Source: Bradyrhizobium canariense (lineage in GTDB: Bacteria; Pseudomonadota; Alphaproteobacteria; Rhizobiales; Xanthobacteraceae). From it: DNA of 64,000 nucleotides. Position 1 is the first letter of the stretch, and every line of letters begins with the position of its first letter. Both the position numbers and the translations under genes were made by a program. The notes beneath the pieces are model-generated. The model searched no databases. It was not told where the DNA came from and was given only the letters and a program-made list of their open reading frames with translations. Below are positions 55,201 to 62,978 of this stretch, in pieces. Where the stretch lies: contig NZ_JAFCKJ010000019.1 of NCBI RefSeq assembly GCF_018130465.1, positions 1 through 64,000 of the forward strand, read 5' to 3'.

Positions 55201-56043
55201 GTGTCATCAGAATCGCTCCCCATCTCGGACCAGCTGTGCGAACAGGTCCTGAGCCGTCTCGGAGTGGAGAGACCGGTGCCCGTTACGCTCGAGGGGCTGA
55301 GACGATTGTTTCGCGCTTGGTGTCACGGCACTGGGTGGGATACGATTGCGCTCTCTCTCCGCTCCGTTGAGCTGAGTAACGGTCCCATCACGGGGTTTCC
55401 GGCGCCGAGCTATTTTCGGCGGTGGCTTGCATACGGGATTAGCGACGTATGCTTTGCGAATTCGGAGGCGTTGCTGGTCTTGCTGCGAACGCTTGGCTTT
55501 GCCACGGAGCGAGTGCTGGGGACCGGCGGCTCGAACTCGTTTCACGGCAGCGTAATCGTTCGGATCGACGAGCAGCGCTATCTCGTGGACCCGACCTTTC
55601 TGGCCGAGGAGCCTCTGGCGTTGCTGTCCAGCGAGCGCAGCACGGCGGGAGCCGGACCACTCAAAGTGTGGGCCGACACCGACGGGACGATCCGCTGGCA
55701 GCCGCCGCAATGCAGGTTCCATGCGGTGTTCCGGATCGACGAGTTCGATTGCAGTTTCGAGACATTTCGGGAGCATCATCGGTTGGTCGAGGCCGGAGAT
55801 GATGAGCATCCATTGGCGCGGCTCTATCACGACAAGCTCTTCATACGCCGAAATGCCGATGGCGGCGTTCGCACCTACGACAACGGGATCGTTGTCCGAA
55901 AAACGGAGCGGCGCAGCAATATCGCCAAGGCGGCCGGCGACCACCGTGATCTGCTCACGGCGGAGTTCGGTGTCGCGGCCGGGCTGGTTGCGCAGATTCC
56001 AGCAAGGTTTTTCCCGCAACATGAAATGCAAAGTGCCCGTTAG
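55201..56043 (+). CDS. arylamine N-acetyltransferase-like protein (NAT family)
   Basis: 280 residues from GTG 55201 (GGAGG before it). It follows the NAT pattern: 'RLGVERPVPVTLEGLRRLFR' at the N-terminus, catalytic Cys in 'GISDVCFANSEALLVLLRTL' (NATs: R-G-G-Y-C-F-E-N), His in 'NSFHGSVIVRID', and Asp in 'QRYLVDPTFLAE'. The triad Cys-His-Asp is complete but the arginine motif before the Cys is altered. NAT relatives acylate arylamines with acyl-CoA or act as amide synthases on polyketides (RifF). Next to pab genes it may join the acyl chain to the amine of p-aminobenzoate. Confidence 0.7.
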   Translation: MSSESLPISDQLCEQVLSRLGVERPVPVTLEGLRRLFRAWCHGTGWDTIALSLRSVELSNGPITGFPAPSYFRRWLAYGISDVCFANSEALLVLLRTLGFATERVLGTGGSNSFHGSVIVRIDEQRYLVDPTFLAEEPLALLSSERSTAGAGPLKVWADTDGTIRWQPPQCRFHAVFRIDEFDCSFETFREHHRLVEAGDDEHPLARLYHDKLFIRRNADGGVRTYDNGIVVRKTERRSNIAKAAGDHRDLLTAEFGVAAGLVAQIPARFFPQHEMQSAR

Positions 56044-56075
56044 CCAAGCGGCATCCCAGATATGACACGGAGGAA

Positions 56076-56468
56076 ATGATGACGATAACCCTGGAGCAAT
56101 TGACCAACGGGATGCGCAGGCGTGTGGCGACGCGCTCCGGCCTCGATGGAACGGTCAAGTATGATTTCGGCGCCGACGGCGTCATTTTCGTCGATAATTC
56201 GACGGTGCCGTTCTCGGTCTCCAACGAGAACCGGGAGGCTGACTGTGTGGTCAGCGTGTCGCTTGCTGACTACGTCGCGATCGTGCGCGGTGAGCTCGAC
56301 GACAACCTCGCTTTTGTGATGGGTCGGTTGCAAGTCACGGGTAATACGGCCATCGCCATGAGCCTGCCGTCGGTACTGGGGAGCATGGGCGGGTCTCTTG
56401 AAGGTGCAAACGGCCTGGCGTTACCTTCCGCGGAGATACTCCAGGTGGCGCGAACGGAGCAGCGTTAG
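56076..56468 (+). CDS. SCP2 sterol-carrier-like protein
   Basis: 130 residues. 'VSLADYVAIVRGELDDNLAF' and 'FVMGRLQVTGNTAIAMSLPS' match the SCP2 fold, a hydrophobic-pocket domain that binds lipids or acyl chains. ATG 56076 has AGGA upstream. It could carry or present the lipid product in this cluster. It lies 32 bases after the NAT-like gene and 70 bases before the PabC-like gene on the same strand. Confidence 0.65.
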   Translation: MMTITLEQLTNGMRRRVATRSGLDGTVKYDFGADGVIFVDNSTVPFSVSNENREADCVVSVSLADYVAIVRGELDDNLAFVMGRLQVTGNTAIAMSLPSVLGSMGGSLEGANGLALPSAEILQVARTEQR

Positions 56469-56538
56469 CGGTGGGCATGCCGCATGATGTGCCCATGACC
56501 GATCTGGAGGTCGAACCAAAAGGGGTGAGCCGAGGAAA

Positions 56539-57342
56539 ATGACAACGGTTTGGTTGGACGGTTGCCTGGTGAAGGAGGAAACAGCACGGCTCGCACCATC
56601 CGATCGCGGGTTCACGCTCGCGGACGGGGTGTTCGAGACCATTCGGGCTGTTGGGACGCTGCCGCTATGGTGGCCGGACCATTTGCTTCGGTTGAAGGCC
56701 GGCGCGGCTTGTCTCGGCATTGATCTTCCATATGAAGACAAGATCATTGAGGACGCGATGTCGAGCCTGTTGTTGGCGGAGGGCCATCAAGAGGCCGCCT
56801 TGAGGGTCACGTTAAGCCGGGGCCCGGCCAAACGGCGCGGCCTCTGGCCGCCGGGGGATGCACGGCCGACCCTCCTCGTCACGGTGGCGCCATCGCCACT
56901 CGCAAGGTCGCCGCAGACAGTCGTGATTGCGCGCAGAACCAGACGCAACGAGCTGTCGCCGCTGTCTCGGATCAAATCGCTCGCCTATGGCGATAACATC
57001 ATCGCGCGCCGGGAGGCACTGGAGCGCGGGGCGGGTGACGCGTTGCTGCTCAATACACGCGGCAATCTCGCATGTGCGACCGTTGGAAACGTCTTTCTAC
57101 GCTTCGGCGGCAACTGGCTGACCCCTCCGCTGACCGACGGTGCGCTTGCCGGCATCGCGCGAAGCCGATTGATTTCCTTCCTGGGCGCGCGCGAGGAAAC
57201 GATTGTTGCTGCAAGTGTTGAGCGTGCCGATGCAGGTCTCATCAGCAACAGTCTTGGCTGGAGCAGCATCGTGCGGCTGGACGAGCGTGAGCTGCCGCCG
57301 GCGGACGAGGTGCTCGATCTCGCCCCGCTTTATTCGTGCTGA
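56539..57342 (+). CDS. pabC: aminodeoxychorismate lyase-like PLP enzyme (class IV aminotransferase fold)
   Basis: 267 residues. The PLP Lys is in 'LSRIKSLAYGDNIIARRE', and the domain has 'SDRGFTLADGVFETIR', 'LNTRGNLACATVGNVFLRFG' and 'TPPLTDGALAGIARSRLI'. The fold is shared by PabC, branched-chain and D-amino-acid aminotransferases. The pairing with pabAB makes the lyase role (aminodeoxychorismate to p-aminobenzoate plus pyruvate) most likely. The acidic residue often found before the 'SNxF' loop is replaced ('ACATVGN'), as in many PabC-like sequences. Confidence 0.82.
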   Translation: MTTVWLDGCLVKEETARLAPSDRGFTLADGVFETIRAVGTLPLWWPDHLLRLKAGAACLGIDLPYEDKIIEDAMSSLLLAEGHQEAALRVTLSRGPAKRRGLWPPGDARPTLLVTVAPSPLARSPQTVVIARRTRRNELSPLSRIKSLAYGDNIIARREALERGAGDALLLNTRGNLACATVGNVFLRFGGNWLTPPLTDGALAGIARSRLISFLGAREETIVAASVERADAGLISNSLGWSSIVRLDERELPPADEVLDLAPLYSC

Positions 57343-57396
57343 CAGTTCACTGGCGCGCAACTTGTCGCGGCCACGGAAGGACGCGGAGACCACGAT

Positions 57397-58833
57397 ATGG
57401 ATAATGCGGCGTTCTCTTGCTGCTCGGACTTGAACGTTGCCCTCCGCGAGCGGTCCGTCTCGGCGGTTGAGCTGTTTGAAGCGGCTGTCGCCCGGATCGA
57501 GCGGCTGGATCCGGAGCTCAATGCCGTCGTCGTACGCGACTTCGAGCGAGCTCGCGCAGCGTCTCGCGAAGCCGATCGCGCCTTGGCCGCAGATGATCGG
57601 CGTCCGCTCCTTGGCATACCGATCACGGTGAAGGAATCATTCAATGTGACGGGGCTGCTCACGACTTGGGGGATGCCCGACTATCGTGACTGGCGGCCGC
57701 GATACGATGCCGAGGCGGTCACGCGACTGAAGGCCGCCGGCGCGGTCGTGCTCGGCAAGACCAACGTTCCCTATGCGCTCGCTGATTGGCAGACCTCGAA
57801 CCAGATCTACGGCCGCACCGCGAACCCCTGGAATTTGGAGTGTACGCCGGGTGGCTCATCCGGCGGCGGCGCTGCGGCTCTGGCGGCTGGACTGGTGCCA
57901 CTGGAGCTAGGATCCGATTTCGCGGGATCGCTGCGAGCGCCCGCGCATTTCTGTGGAATCGTCTCCCATCGGCCGAGCGTTGGGTTGATATCGATGCGCG
58001 GCCATGCGCCGCCCACCGTGGAGGGAGGCTTGCCGTTCGATCCTTTTGATCTGGCTGCGATTGGTCCGATGGCGCGATTCGCGGTCGATCTGGAACTGGC
58101 GTTCGAACTGCTGCTGAACGAAAATGCCGCGGAACGCCTCGAGGCGCTGCAGCTACAGAACCTGGGAAATGCCAGGGTCCTGGTCATAAGCCAGCATCCC
58201 CTTCAACCGACGGCGCGGGCGATAAGCGTCGCGCTGCACCAGCTCGTTGAGCGGCTCGAAGCCGTCGGTGCACGCGTTTCGTATGCCGGCCCGAAGAGCC
58301 TCGACCTCTCGCTCTGTACGGCGGTCTTTCTCCAACTGGTCAGGTCCACCCATCAACATCCCTTGCTGAACAGTGTTCTTGCGCGTGCGCCGGATCGTGG
58401 CAGGGTGTTCCATCAACTGGCGGCGGCGATCGATAGACTTTCAACCAGCTCGACGGCCGAGCTATGCGGGTTGCAGGCACTCAATCAAGCACGCTTGGAC
58501 CTGAGCGCGCAGTGGCGCACGATCTTCGAGCAGTGGGATGTCGTCTTGTGTCCAGCCATGTCGACGCCGGCATTTCGTCATAACGAGGAGTCGGCGGAAC
58601 AGCGAACGATCATGATCGATCAAAAGCCGTATCCTTACTTTGACCAGGTTGCCTGGCCGAGCACTGCGCCCGGTCTGCCGGCGACGGTGGCGCCGATCGG
58701 CTTCGATGACGGTGGTCAACCGATCGGCGTCCAGATTATCGGCCCCATGTTTGGAGACCGCACCACGATCCGAATGGCCTGCTTGATGGAGCGCGAGTTC
58801 GGTGGCTTCATTCCGCCGCTCCATTACCGCTGA
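57397..58833 (+). CDS. amidase (amidase signature family)
   Basis: 478 residues. The Ser-Ser-Lys triad is present: Lys in 'GIPITVKESFNVTG', the bridging Ser in 'TPGGSSGGGAAALA', and the nucleophile Ser in 'GSDFAGSLRAPAHFCGI'. It hydrolyses or forms amide bonds on small molecules, and the substrate is unknown. It follows the PabC-like gene by 54 bases, apparently as the last gene of the plus-strand operon. In an aminobenzoate pathway it could act on an acyl-aminobenzoate amide. Confidence 0.85.
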   Translation: MDNAAFSCCSDLNVALRERSVSAVELFEAAVARIERLDPELNAVVVRDFERARAASREADRALAADDRRPLLGIPITVKESFNVTGLLTTWGMPDYRDWRPRYDAEAVTRLKAAGAVVLGKTNVPYALADWQTSNQIYGRTANPWNLECTPGGSSGGGAAALAAGLVPLELGSDFAGSLRAPAHFCGIVSHRPSVGLISMRGHAPPTVEGGLPFDPFDLAAIGPMARFAVDLELAFELLLNENAAERLEALQLQNLGNARVLVISQHPLQPTARAISVALHQLVERLEAVGARVSYAGPKSLDLSLCTAVFLQLVRSTHQHPLLNSVLARAPDRGRVFHQLAAAIDRLSTSSTAELCGLQALNQARLDLSAQWRTIFEQWDVVLCPAMSTPAFRHNEESAEQRTIMIDQKPYPYFDQVAWPSTAPGLPATVAPIGFDDGGQPIGVQIIGPMFGDRTTIRMACLMEREFGGFIPPLHYR

Positions 58834-59114
58834 CACGTTGGCGGGCGCCCCCAGTCGATGCATCATTTGGGAGCCAGGCGCAGCGCGCGGCCTCCTTCAC
58901 GTGACCCGCGGGGCCACGGACCGGCGCGATCCTGCCCTGAACCTGTCTCATCGATGAGCGTCTATAGGAGAAGGACTTATCGGGTAGTATCATCACCGCC
59001 AGAGCAGCGTTCTGTTCGCGTGTCGCCGGCAATAGTGCGCGTGGCTCCGGATGCCGAAGCATCGTCGCGGACGAAGAAAGTTTGATCGATTGATCTCGCT
59101 AGTGAGCAGGCAGT

Positions 59115-59303
59115 ATGGCAAGCCCCGTCGAAAATGAAGAAGTCGTTACATTGCGCCGGCTGCTTGTCTTGAAGGAGGCACGACTAGCCGAAGCAATGGC
59201 CGAGATTGAACAGCTCAGGAGGCATATCGCCGCCGAGCCTCGCGATCACTCGGCTCTGTCGAGCAGCGTTCCGGCTGTCGCTGCCGATGATACGCGTCAG
59301 TGA
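59115..59303 (+). CDS. possible small coiled-coil protein, 62 residues
   Basis: Not recognised. Strongly helical heptad-like sequence 'VTLRRLLVLKEARLAEAMAE', 'IEQLRRHIAAEPRDH', then a Ser/Ala tail. It overlaps, on the other strand, the trailing end of the SDR remnant. It could be a real small gene or a chance frame. Confidence 0.3.
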   Translation: MASPVENEEVVTLRRLLVLKEARLAEAMAEIEQLRRHIAAEPRDHSALSSSVPAVAADDTRQ

Positions 59304-59460
59304 AGGCTGCGGTGGCGCCGCCGTCGACGACCACGGTCTCGCCGGTCATGAAATTCGAGGCCACACTCTAGGGAATCTTGCCAGCCGTTGCACCGGTGTC
59401 GCGGTTCGAGCCGGTGACGGCGGTCGCCTTGCCGGTGAGATCGAATGCGGTGAATGTCAC
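59215..59460 (-). pseudogene. short-chain dehydrogenase remnant with internal deletion and stop
   Basis: From GTG 59460 the frame reads VTFTAFDLTGKATAVTGSNR, the SDR N-terminus with a mutated cofactor loop, then DTGATAGKIP and a stop codon. In the same frame after the stop it continues SVASNFMTGETVVVDGGATA, the SDR C-terminus. About 200 residues of a normal SDR are missing between the two. It lies eight bases after the P450 gene, on the same strand, so the P450 operon probably once had a working dehydrogenase. Confidence 0.75.
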
Positions 59461-59467
59461 GGTCTGC

Positions 59468-60847
59468 CTACACCTCGTTCGTCGGTCGCCTTGGCTGCAG
59501 GATCATCGGCAGGCCGCCTTGGGGCCGCAGCGTGATTCGATGGACCGGCCGTACGACGTGGCCGTGCTTGAGCTCGAAGCGGAAGGCGTATGTCAGATGT
59601 GCCAACGCGACGATCGTTTCGTGCAACGCGAAGCTCATGCCGATGCAAACGCGTGGTCCGAAGCCGAACGGAATGTAGGCGAAACGGTCGATCCGCTCGC
59701 GGTTGCCCGGTAAGAAGCGGGTAGGGTCGAATTCGTCTGGCCGGTCCCATAACTTGCGATGGCGATGCAGAACGAAGGGCGCAACCGTCACCATCATGCC
59801 GGGCTCGATGCGCGTGCCGGCGATTTCGTCGGCGGAGATCGCCGTGCGCGTGAGGATCGCCGACGGCGGATAAAGCCGCAGCGCTTCGTCCAGCACGGCC
59901 TTGGTCACCGGCAGGCGGTCAACGAGCGTTTCCTTCGGCCCGGCATTGAGTTTGGCATCGACCTCCGCCTCGACACGGTCGCGCCAGTGATGCGATTGCG
60001 AAAGCAGATACAGTGCCCAGGTGAGCGAATTAGCCGTGTTCTCGTGACCGGCACCGATGAAAGTTACGGTGTTGGAGCGCAGGACGTCCTCCGGCATGCC
60101 TTGCCCCGTCTCGGGGTCCCGCATCTCGAGAAGCAGCGTAAGCACGTCGCGCGGCGGCGTGACGCCGGATGCAATCAGCTTGCGCCGTGCGCTGATGGTT
60201 TCATCGATGGTCCGGCAGAACCAATTGAGCACGGCGCGGCCGCCGCGCGGAATTGGGCGTGGCAAGCCCAGCAGATCCAGAATGCTGATGCGGCCGACGG
60301 TGTTGAAGTAGGACGTCATCGCCAGCCGGTATTCGTCGGCCTCGCAGCTGAGACCGGATGAGAACAGGGTATGGTTGAGCATTTCGATCGCCAAGCGGGC
60401 CATCTCGCTCAAGACGTCAATCTCGCGGTCGTCGCGTCGCCGAAGCCGTTCCACGCTCTGTCGGGCAGCCTCGGCCATGGCCGGTGCGAAAGCGCCGATT
60501 TGGCGGGGCGTGAACATCGGCGCGAGCAGGCGGCGTTGTGCGCGCCACTCGTCGGCTTCGGCAGTCAGAATGCCGTTTCCACGCTGCGGCCGCAGTAAAC
60601 GCAGTTGCAGATCGTCCTTGCGGTAGTTGGCCGCGTTGTCGAGGAAGATGCGCCGGACTCCCGCGGGATCGCTGACCAGAACGCGCTTGCCGGACGGTCT
60701 CCAGGACACGATGGCCGGACGCTCATAGTGGGCCTGCGTCCAGGTCTCAATCGGATTGCGACGCACCGCGGCAAGCCAACCGAACAGACCCAATGGCGTT
60801 TCACGTGGTTGCGGCGCGGGCGGACGAAAAGCTGTGGCGGCAATCAT
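59468..60847 (-). CDS. cytochrome P450 (first of two related copies)
   Basis: 459 residues, complete. I-helix 'TFIGAGHENTANSLTWAL', ExxR in 'LDEALRLYPPSAIL', PERF-like 'FDPTRFLPGN', and heme loop 'FGFGPRVCIGMSFAL'. There is no membrane anchor, as usual for soluble bacterial P450s of this type. Its reading frame parallels the second P450 (62979-64000) through most of its length, e.g. 'PPRDVLTLLLEMRDPETG' against 'PPRDVLTLLLEARDPDTG', so they arose by duplication. Divergent from the BVMO, sharing its promoter region. Confidence 0.93.
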   Translation of the reverse strand: MIAATAFRPPAPQPRETPLGLFGWLAAVRRNPIETWTQAHYERPAIVSWRPSGKRVLVSDPAGVRRIFLDNAANYRKDDLQLRLLRPQRGNGILTAEADEWRAQRRLLAPMFTPRQIGAFAPAMAEAARQSVERLRRRDDREIDVLSEMARLAIEMLNHTLFSSGLSCEADEYRLAMTSYFNTVGRISILDLLGLPRPIPRGGRAVLNWFCRTIDETISARRKLIASGVTPPRDVLTLLLEMRDPETGQGMPEDVLRSNTVTFIGAGHENTANSLTWALYLLSQSHHWRDRVEAEVDAKLNAGPKETLVDRLPVTKAVLDEALRLYPPSAILTRTAISADEIAGTRIEPGMMVTVAPFVLHRHRKLWDRPDEFDPTRFLPGNRERIDRFAYIPFGFGPRVCIGMSFALHETIVALAHLTYAFRFELKHGHVVRPVHRITLRPQGGLPMILQPRRPTNEV

Positions 60848-61106
60848 CTGTCAAACCCCCATGGCACGATCAGGCGCGCATTGGAGCGCGCGTCGAAAAA
60901 ACGGCCAGCGATTATACCATCTATCGAATTTGCCCGACATGCCCAGCACGGCGAGCGCAATGGCGGTATCACCGCGTATCCGCAGCGTTCGCGCCTATCA
61001 ACGAGAGCCGCATCGGAGCGATCGAGCGTGGAATGTTTCAGTGCTGCCCATTCGCTCGAGTGGCGCTAAACTGCCCATCTAAAGTTCTCGAGTGAAGAGC
61101 CGTTCG
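60848..61106. promoter_or_regulatory. divergent promoter region of P450 and BVMO genes
   Basis: About 250 bases between divergent oxidase genes, with an AT-richer patch (GATTATACCATCTATCGAAT near 60912). No known operator is recognised. Confidence 0.35.
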
Positions 61107-62927
61107 ATGACGATGACCGCGCAAGTCTCACACGCGAAGCTCCCTACGATCGAAAAGGAAAGGCTGCGCTGCAAGTATCTGGAGGAACGCAACAAGCGGC
61201 TGCGTCCTGACGGCAATGACCAGTATTTGCAGATCAAGGGGCAATTCGCCCGCTATCTTGACGACCCCTACATGCCGGTGGTGGAGCGTGCGGCGAAGAC
61301 CGATCACGTCACCTTCGCCTTCATCGGCGGCGGCTTCGCCGGGCTCGCAACTGCGGCGCGGCTGGCCGAGATCGGTATCAACGATGTCCGCATCGTCGAG
61401 AAGGGCGGTGATTTCGGCGGCACCTGGTATTGGAATCGATATCCTGGCGCGCAATGCGACACGGCGGCAATGGTCTACATGCCACTCCTGGAAGAGACCG
61501 GCTATATGCCCTCGGAGAAATACGCGCATGCGCCCGAAATCCTGGCGCACTGCCGGCGGATCGGCAAACATTTCGGCCTTTACGGCAATGCGTTGTTTCA
61601 CACGGAGGTAACGGGTCTCGACTGGGACGACACGCGGTCGTGCTGGATGATCCGGAGCAGTCGAGGTGACGCGTTCACTGCGCAATATGTCGGCATCGGC
61701 ATCGGCCAGATGCACGTGCCGAAGCTGCCCGGCATTCCCGGCCTCGAGTGTTTCAAAGGGCACTCGTTCCACACCAGCCGCTGGGACTACGGCTACACCG
61801 GCGGCAATTCCCAAGGAGCGCTGATGGAGAAGCTCGCCGACAGGCGCGTAGGCATTATCGGAACGGGCGCCACGTCCGTGCAGTGCATCCCGCACCTGGC
61901 GCGCGCCTGCGGTGAGCTGTACGTGTTCCAGCGCACGCCGTCGTCGGTTGACGTGCGCGCCAACGCTCCGATCGATCCCGGGTGGTTTGCCGGTATTGCC
62001 ACGCCGGGCTGGCAGCAACGCTGGCTGGAGAACTTCAGCGCCAACCAGACCGGTGGCTCGGCGGAATTGGATCTGGTGCAGGATGGCTGGACCGATCTGT
62101 CGCGGCGGATTCGCGCCCGGGTCATGGGCCTGCCACGCGAGCAGAGGTCCGTGGAAAACATGCGGATCGCGTTCGAGGAGTGCGATCTCGAAAAGATGGA
62201 GGAGATTCGCGACCGGGTCGACACCATCGTTCGCAATCCTGAGACGGCCCGACATCTCAAGGCCTGGTACGGGCAGCTCTGCAAGCGGCCGTGTTTCCAC
62301 GACGACTACCTTCAGGCGTTCAATACGCCGGGCACTCATCTGGTCGACACCGACGGCAAGGGGGTTGACGCGATCACCGAACGCGGGATCGTCGCCGCAG
62401 GCCGGGAATATCCGCTGGATTGCATCATATTTGCTTCCGGCTTTGAGATCGGGACCGAGTATCGCCGGCGGGCGGGCTTCGAGCTGACGGGCCGGGCCGG
62501 CGTTAGGCTGTCGGACCATTGGGCTGGGGGCATGCGGACCATGCACGGCATCCACATCCACGGCTTCCCTAACGTGTTCTTGGTGCAGCCGACGCAGGGC
62601 GCAAATCTCAATGCGAACGTGCCACACAATCTGACGGACGCGGCGCGGAGCATTGCCCTGATGGTTGGCCATGCGCGAGCGCATGGATTTAGGGAAATAG
62701 AAGTCAGCAGGGAAGCCGAGGATCGCTGGGTCGAACTGCTCCTGACCGGCGTCGGTCAGATGATCGGCGGAAGCGCCTGCACGCCAGGCTACTACAACAA
62801 TGAGGGGCGTGAGCCCAGTCCGGCCGCCAGGCTCAGCGTCGGCCATCCGGCGGGTGCGCTGGCCTACTTCAAGTATATCGATGCCTGGCGCAACAGCGGA
62901 CAGTTCGAAGGCTTGCAGATCCGCTGA
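61107..62927 (+). CDS. flavin-containing Baeyer-Villiger monooxygenase
   Basis: 606 residues from ATG 61107. A GTG start at 61092 would add five. The FAD Rossmann motif is 'FAFIGGGFAGLATAARLAEI', the BVMO fingerprint is 'FKGHSFHTSRWDY' (FxGxxxHTxxW), and the NADPH Rossmann is 'VGIIGTGATSVQCIP'. 'KGGDFGGTWYWNRYPGAQCD' is typical. The enzyme inserts oxygen next to a ketone, or oxidises amines or sulfides. Between two P450 genes it is probably part of one oxidation pathway, either of the cluster product or of an unrelated terpenoid or steroid-like substrate. Confidence 0.92.
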   Translation: MTMTAQVSHAKLPTIEKERLRCKYLEERNKRLRPDGNDQYLQIKGQFARYLDDPYMPVVERAAKTDHVTFAFIGGGFAGLATAARLAEIGINDVRIVEKGGDFGGTWYWNRYPGAQCDTAAMVYMPLLEETGYMPSEKYAHAPEILAHCRRIGKHFGLYGNALFHTEVTGLDWDDTRSCWMIRSSRGDAFTAQYVGIGIGQMHVPKLPGIPGLECFKGHSFHTSRWDYGYTGGNSQGALMEKLADRRVGIIGTGATSVQCIPHLARACGELYVFQRTPSSVDVRANAPIDPGWFAGIATPGWQQRWLENFSANQTGGSAELDLVQDGWTDLSRRIRARVMGLPREQRSVENMRIAFEECDLEKMEEIRDRVDTIVRNPETARHLKAWYGQLCKRPCFHDDYLQAFNTPGTHLVDTDGKGVDAITERGIVAAGREYPLDCIIFASGFEIGTEYRRRAGFELTGRAGVRLSDHWAGGMRTMHGIHIHGFPNVFLVQPTQGANLNANVPHNLTDAARSIALMVGHARAHGFREIEVSREAEDRWVELLLTGVGQMIGGSACTPGYYNNEGREPSPAARLSVGHPAGALAYFKYIDAWRNSGQFEGLQIR

Positions 62928-62978
62928 AGCGCCAGGCCCCGCTCGACGCACGCGGGCCGCGTCGTCTTCGCCCCGCAT

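Noticed and set aside
61128-62978. 616-codon minus-strand open frame opposite the BVMO
   Set aside because: It has no family motif, while the plus strand has FAD, NADPH and BVMO fingerprints.
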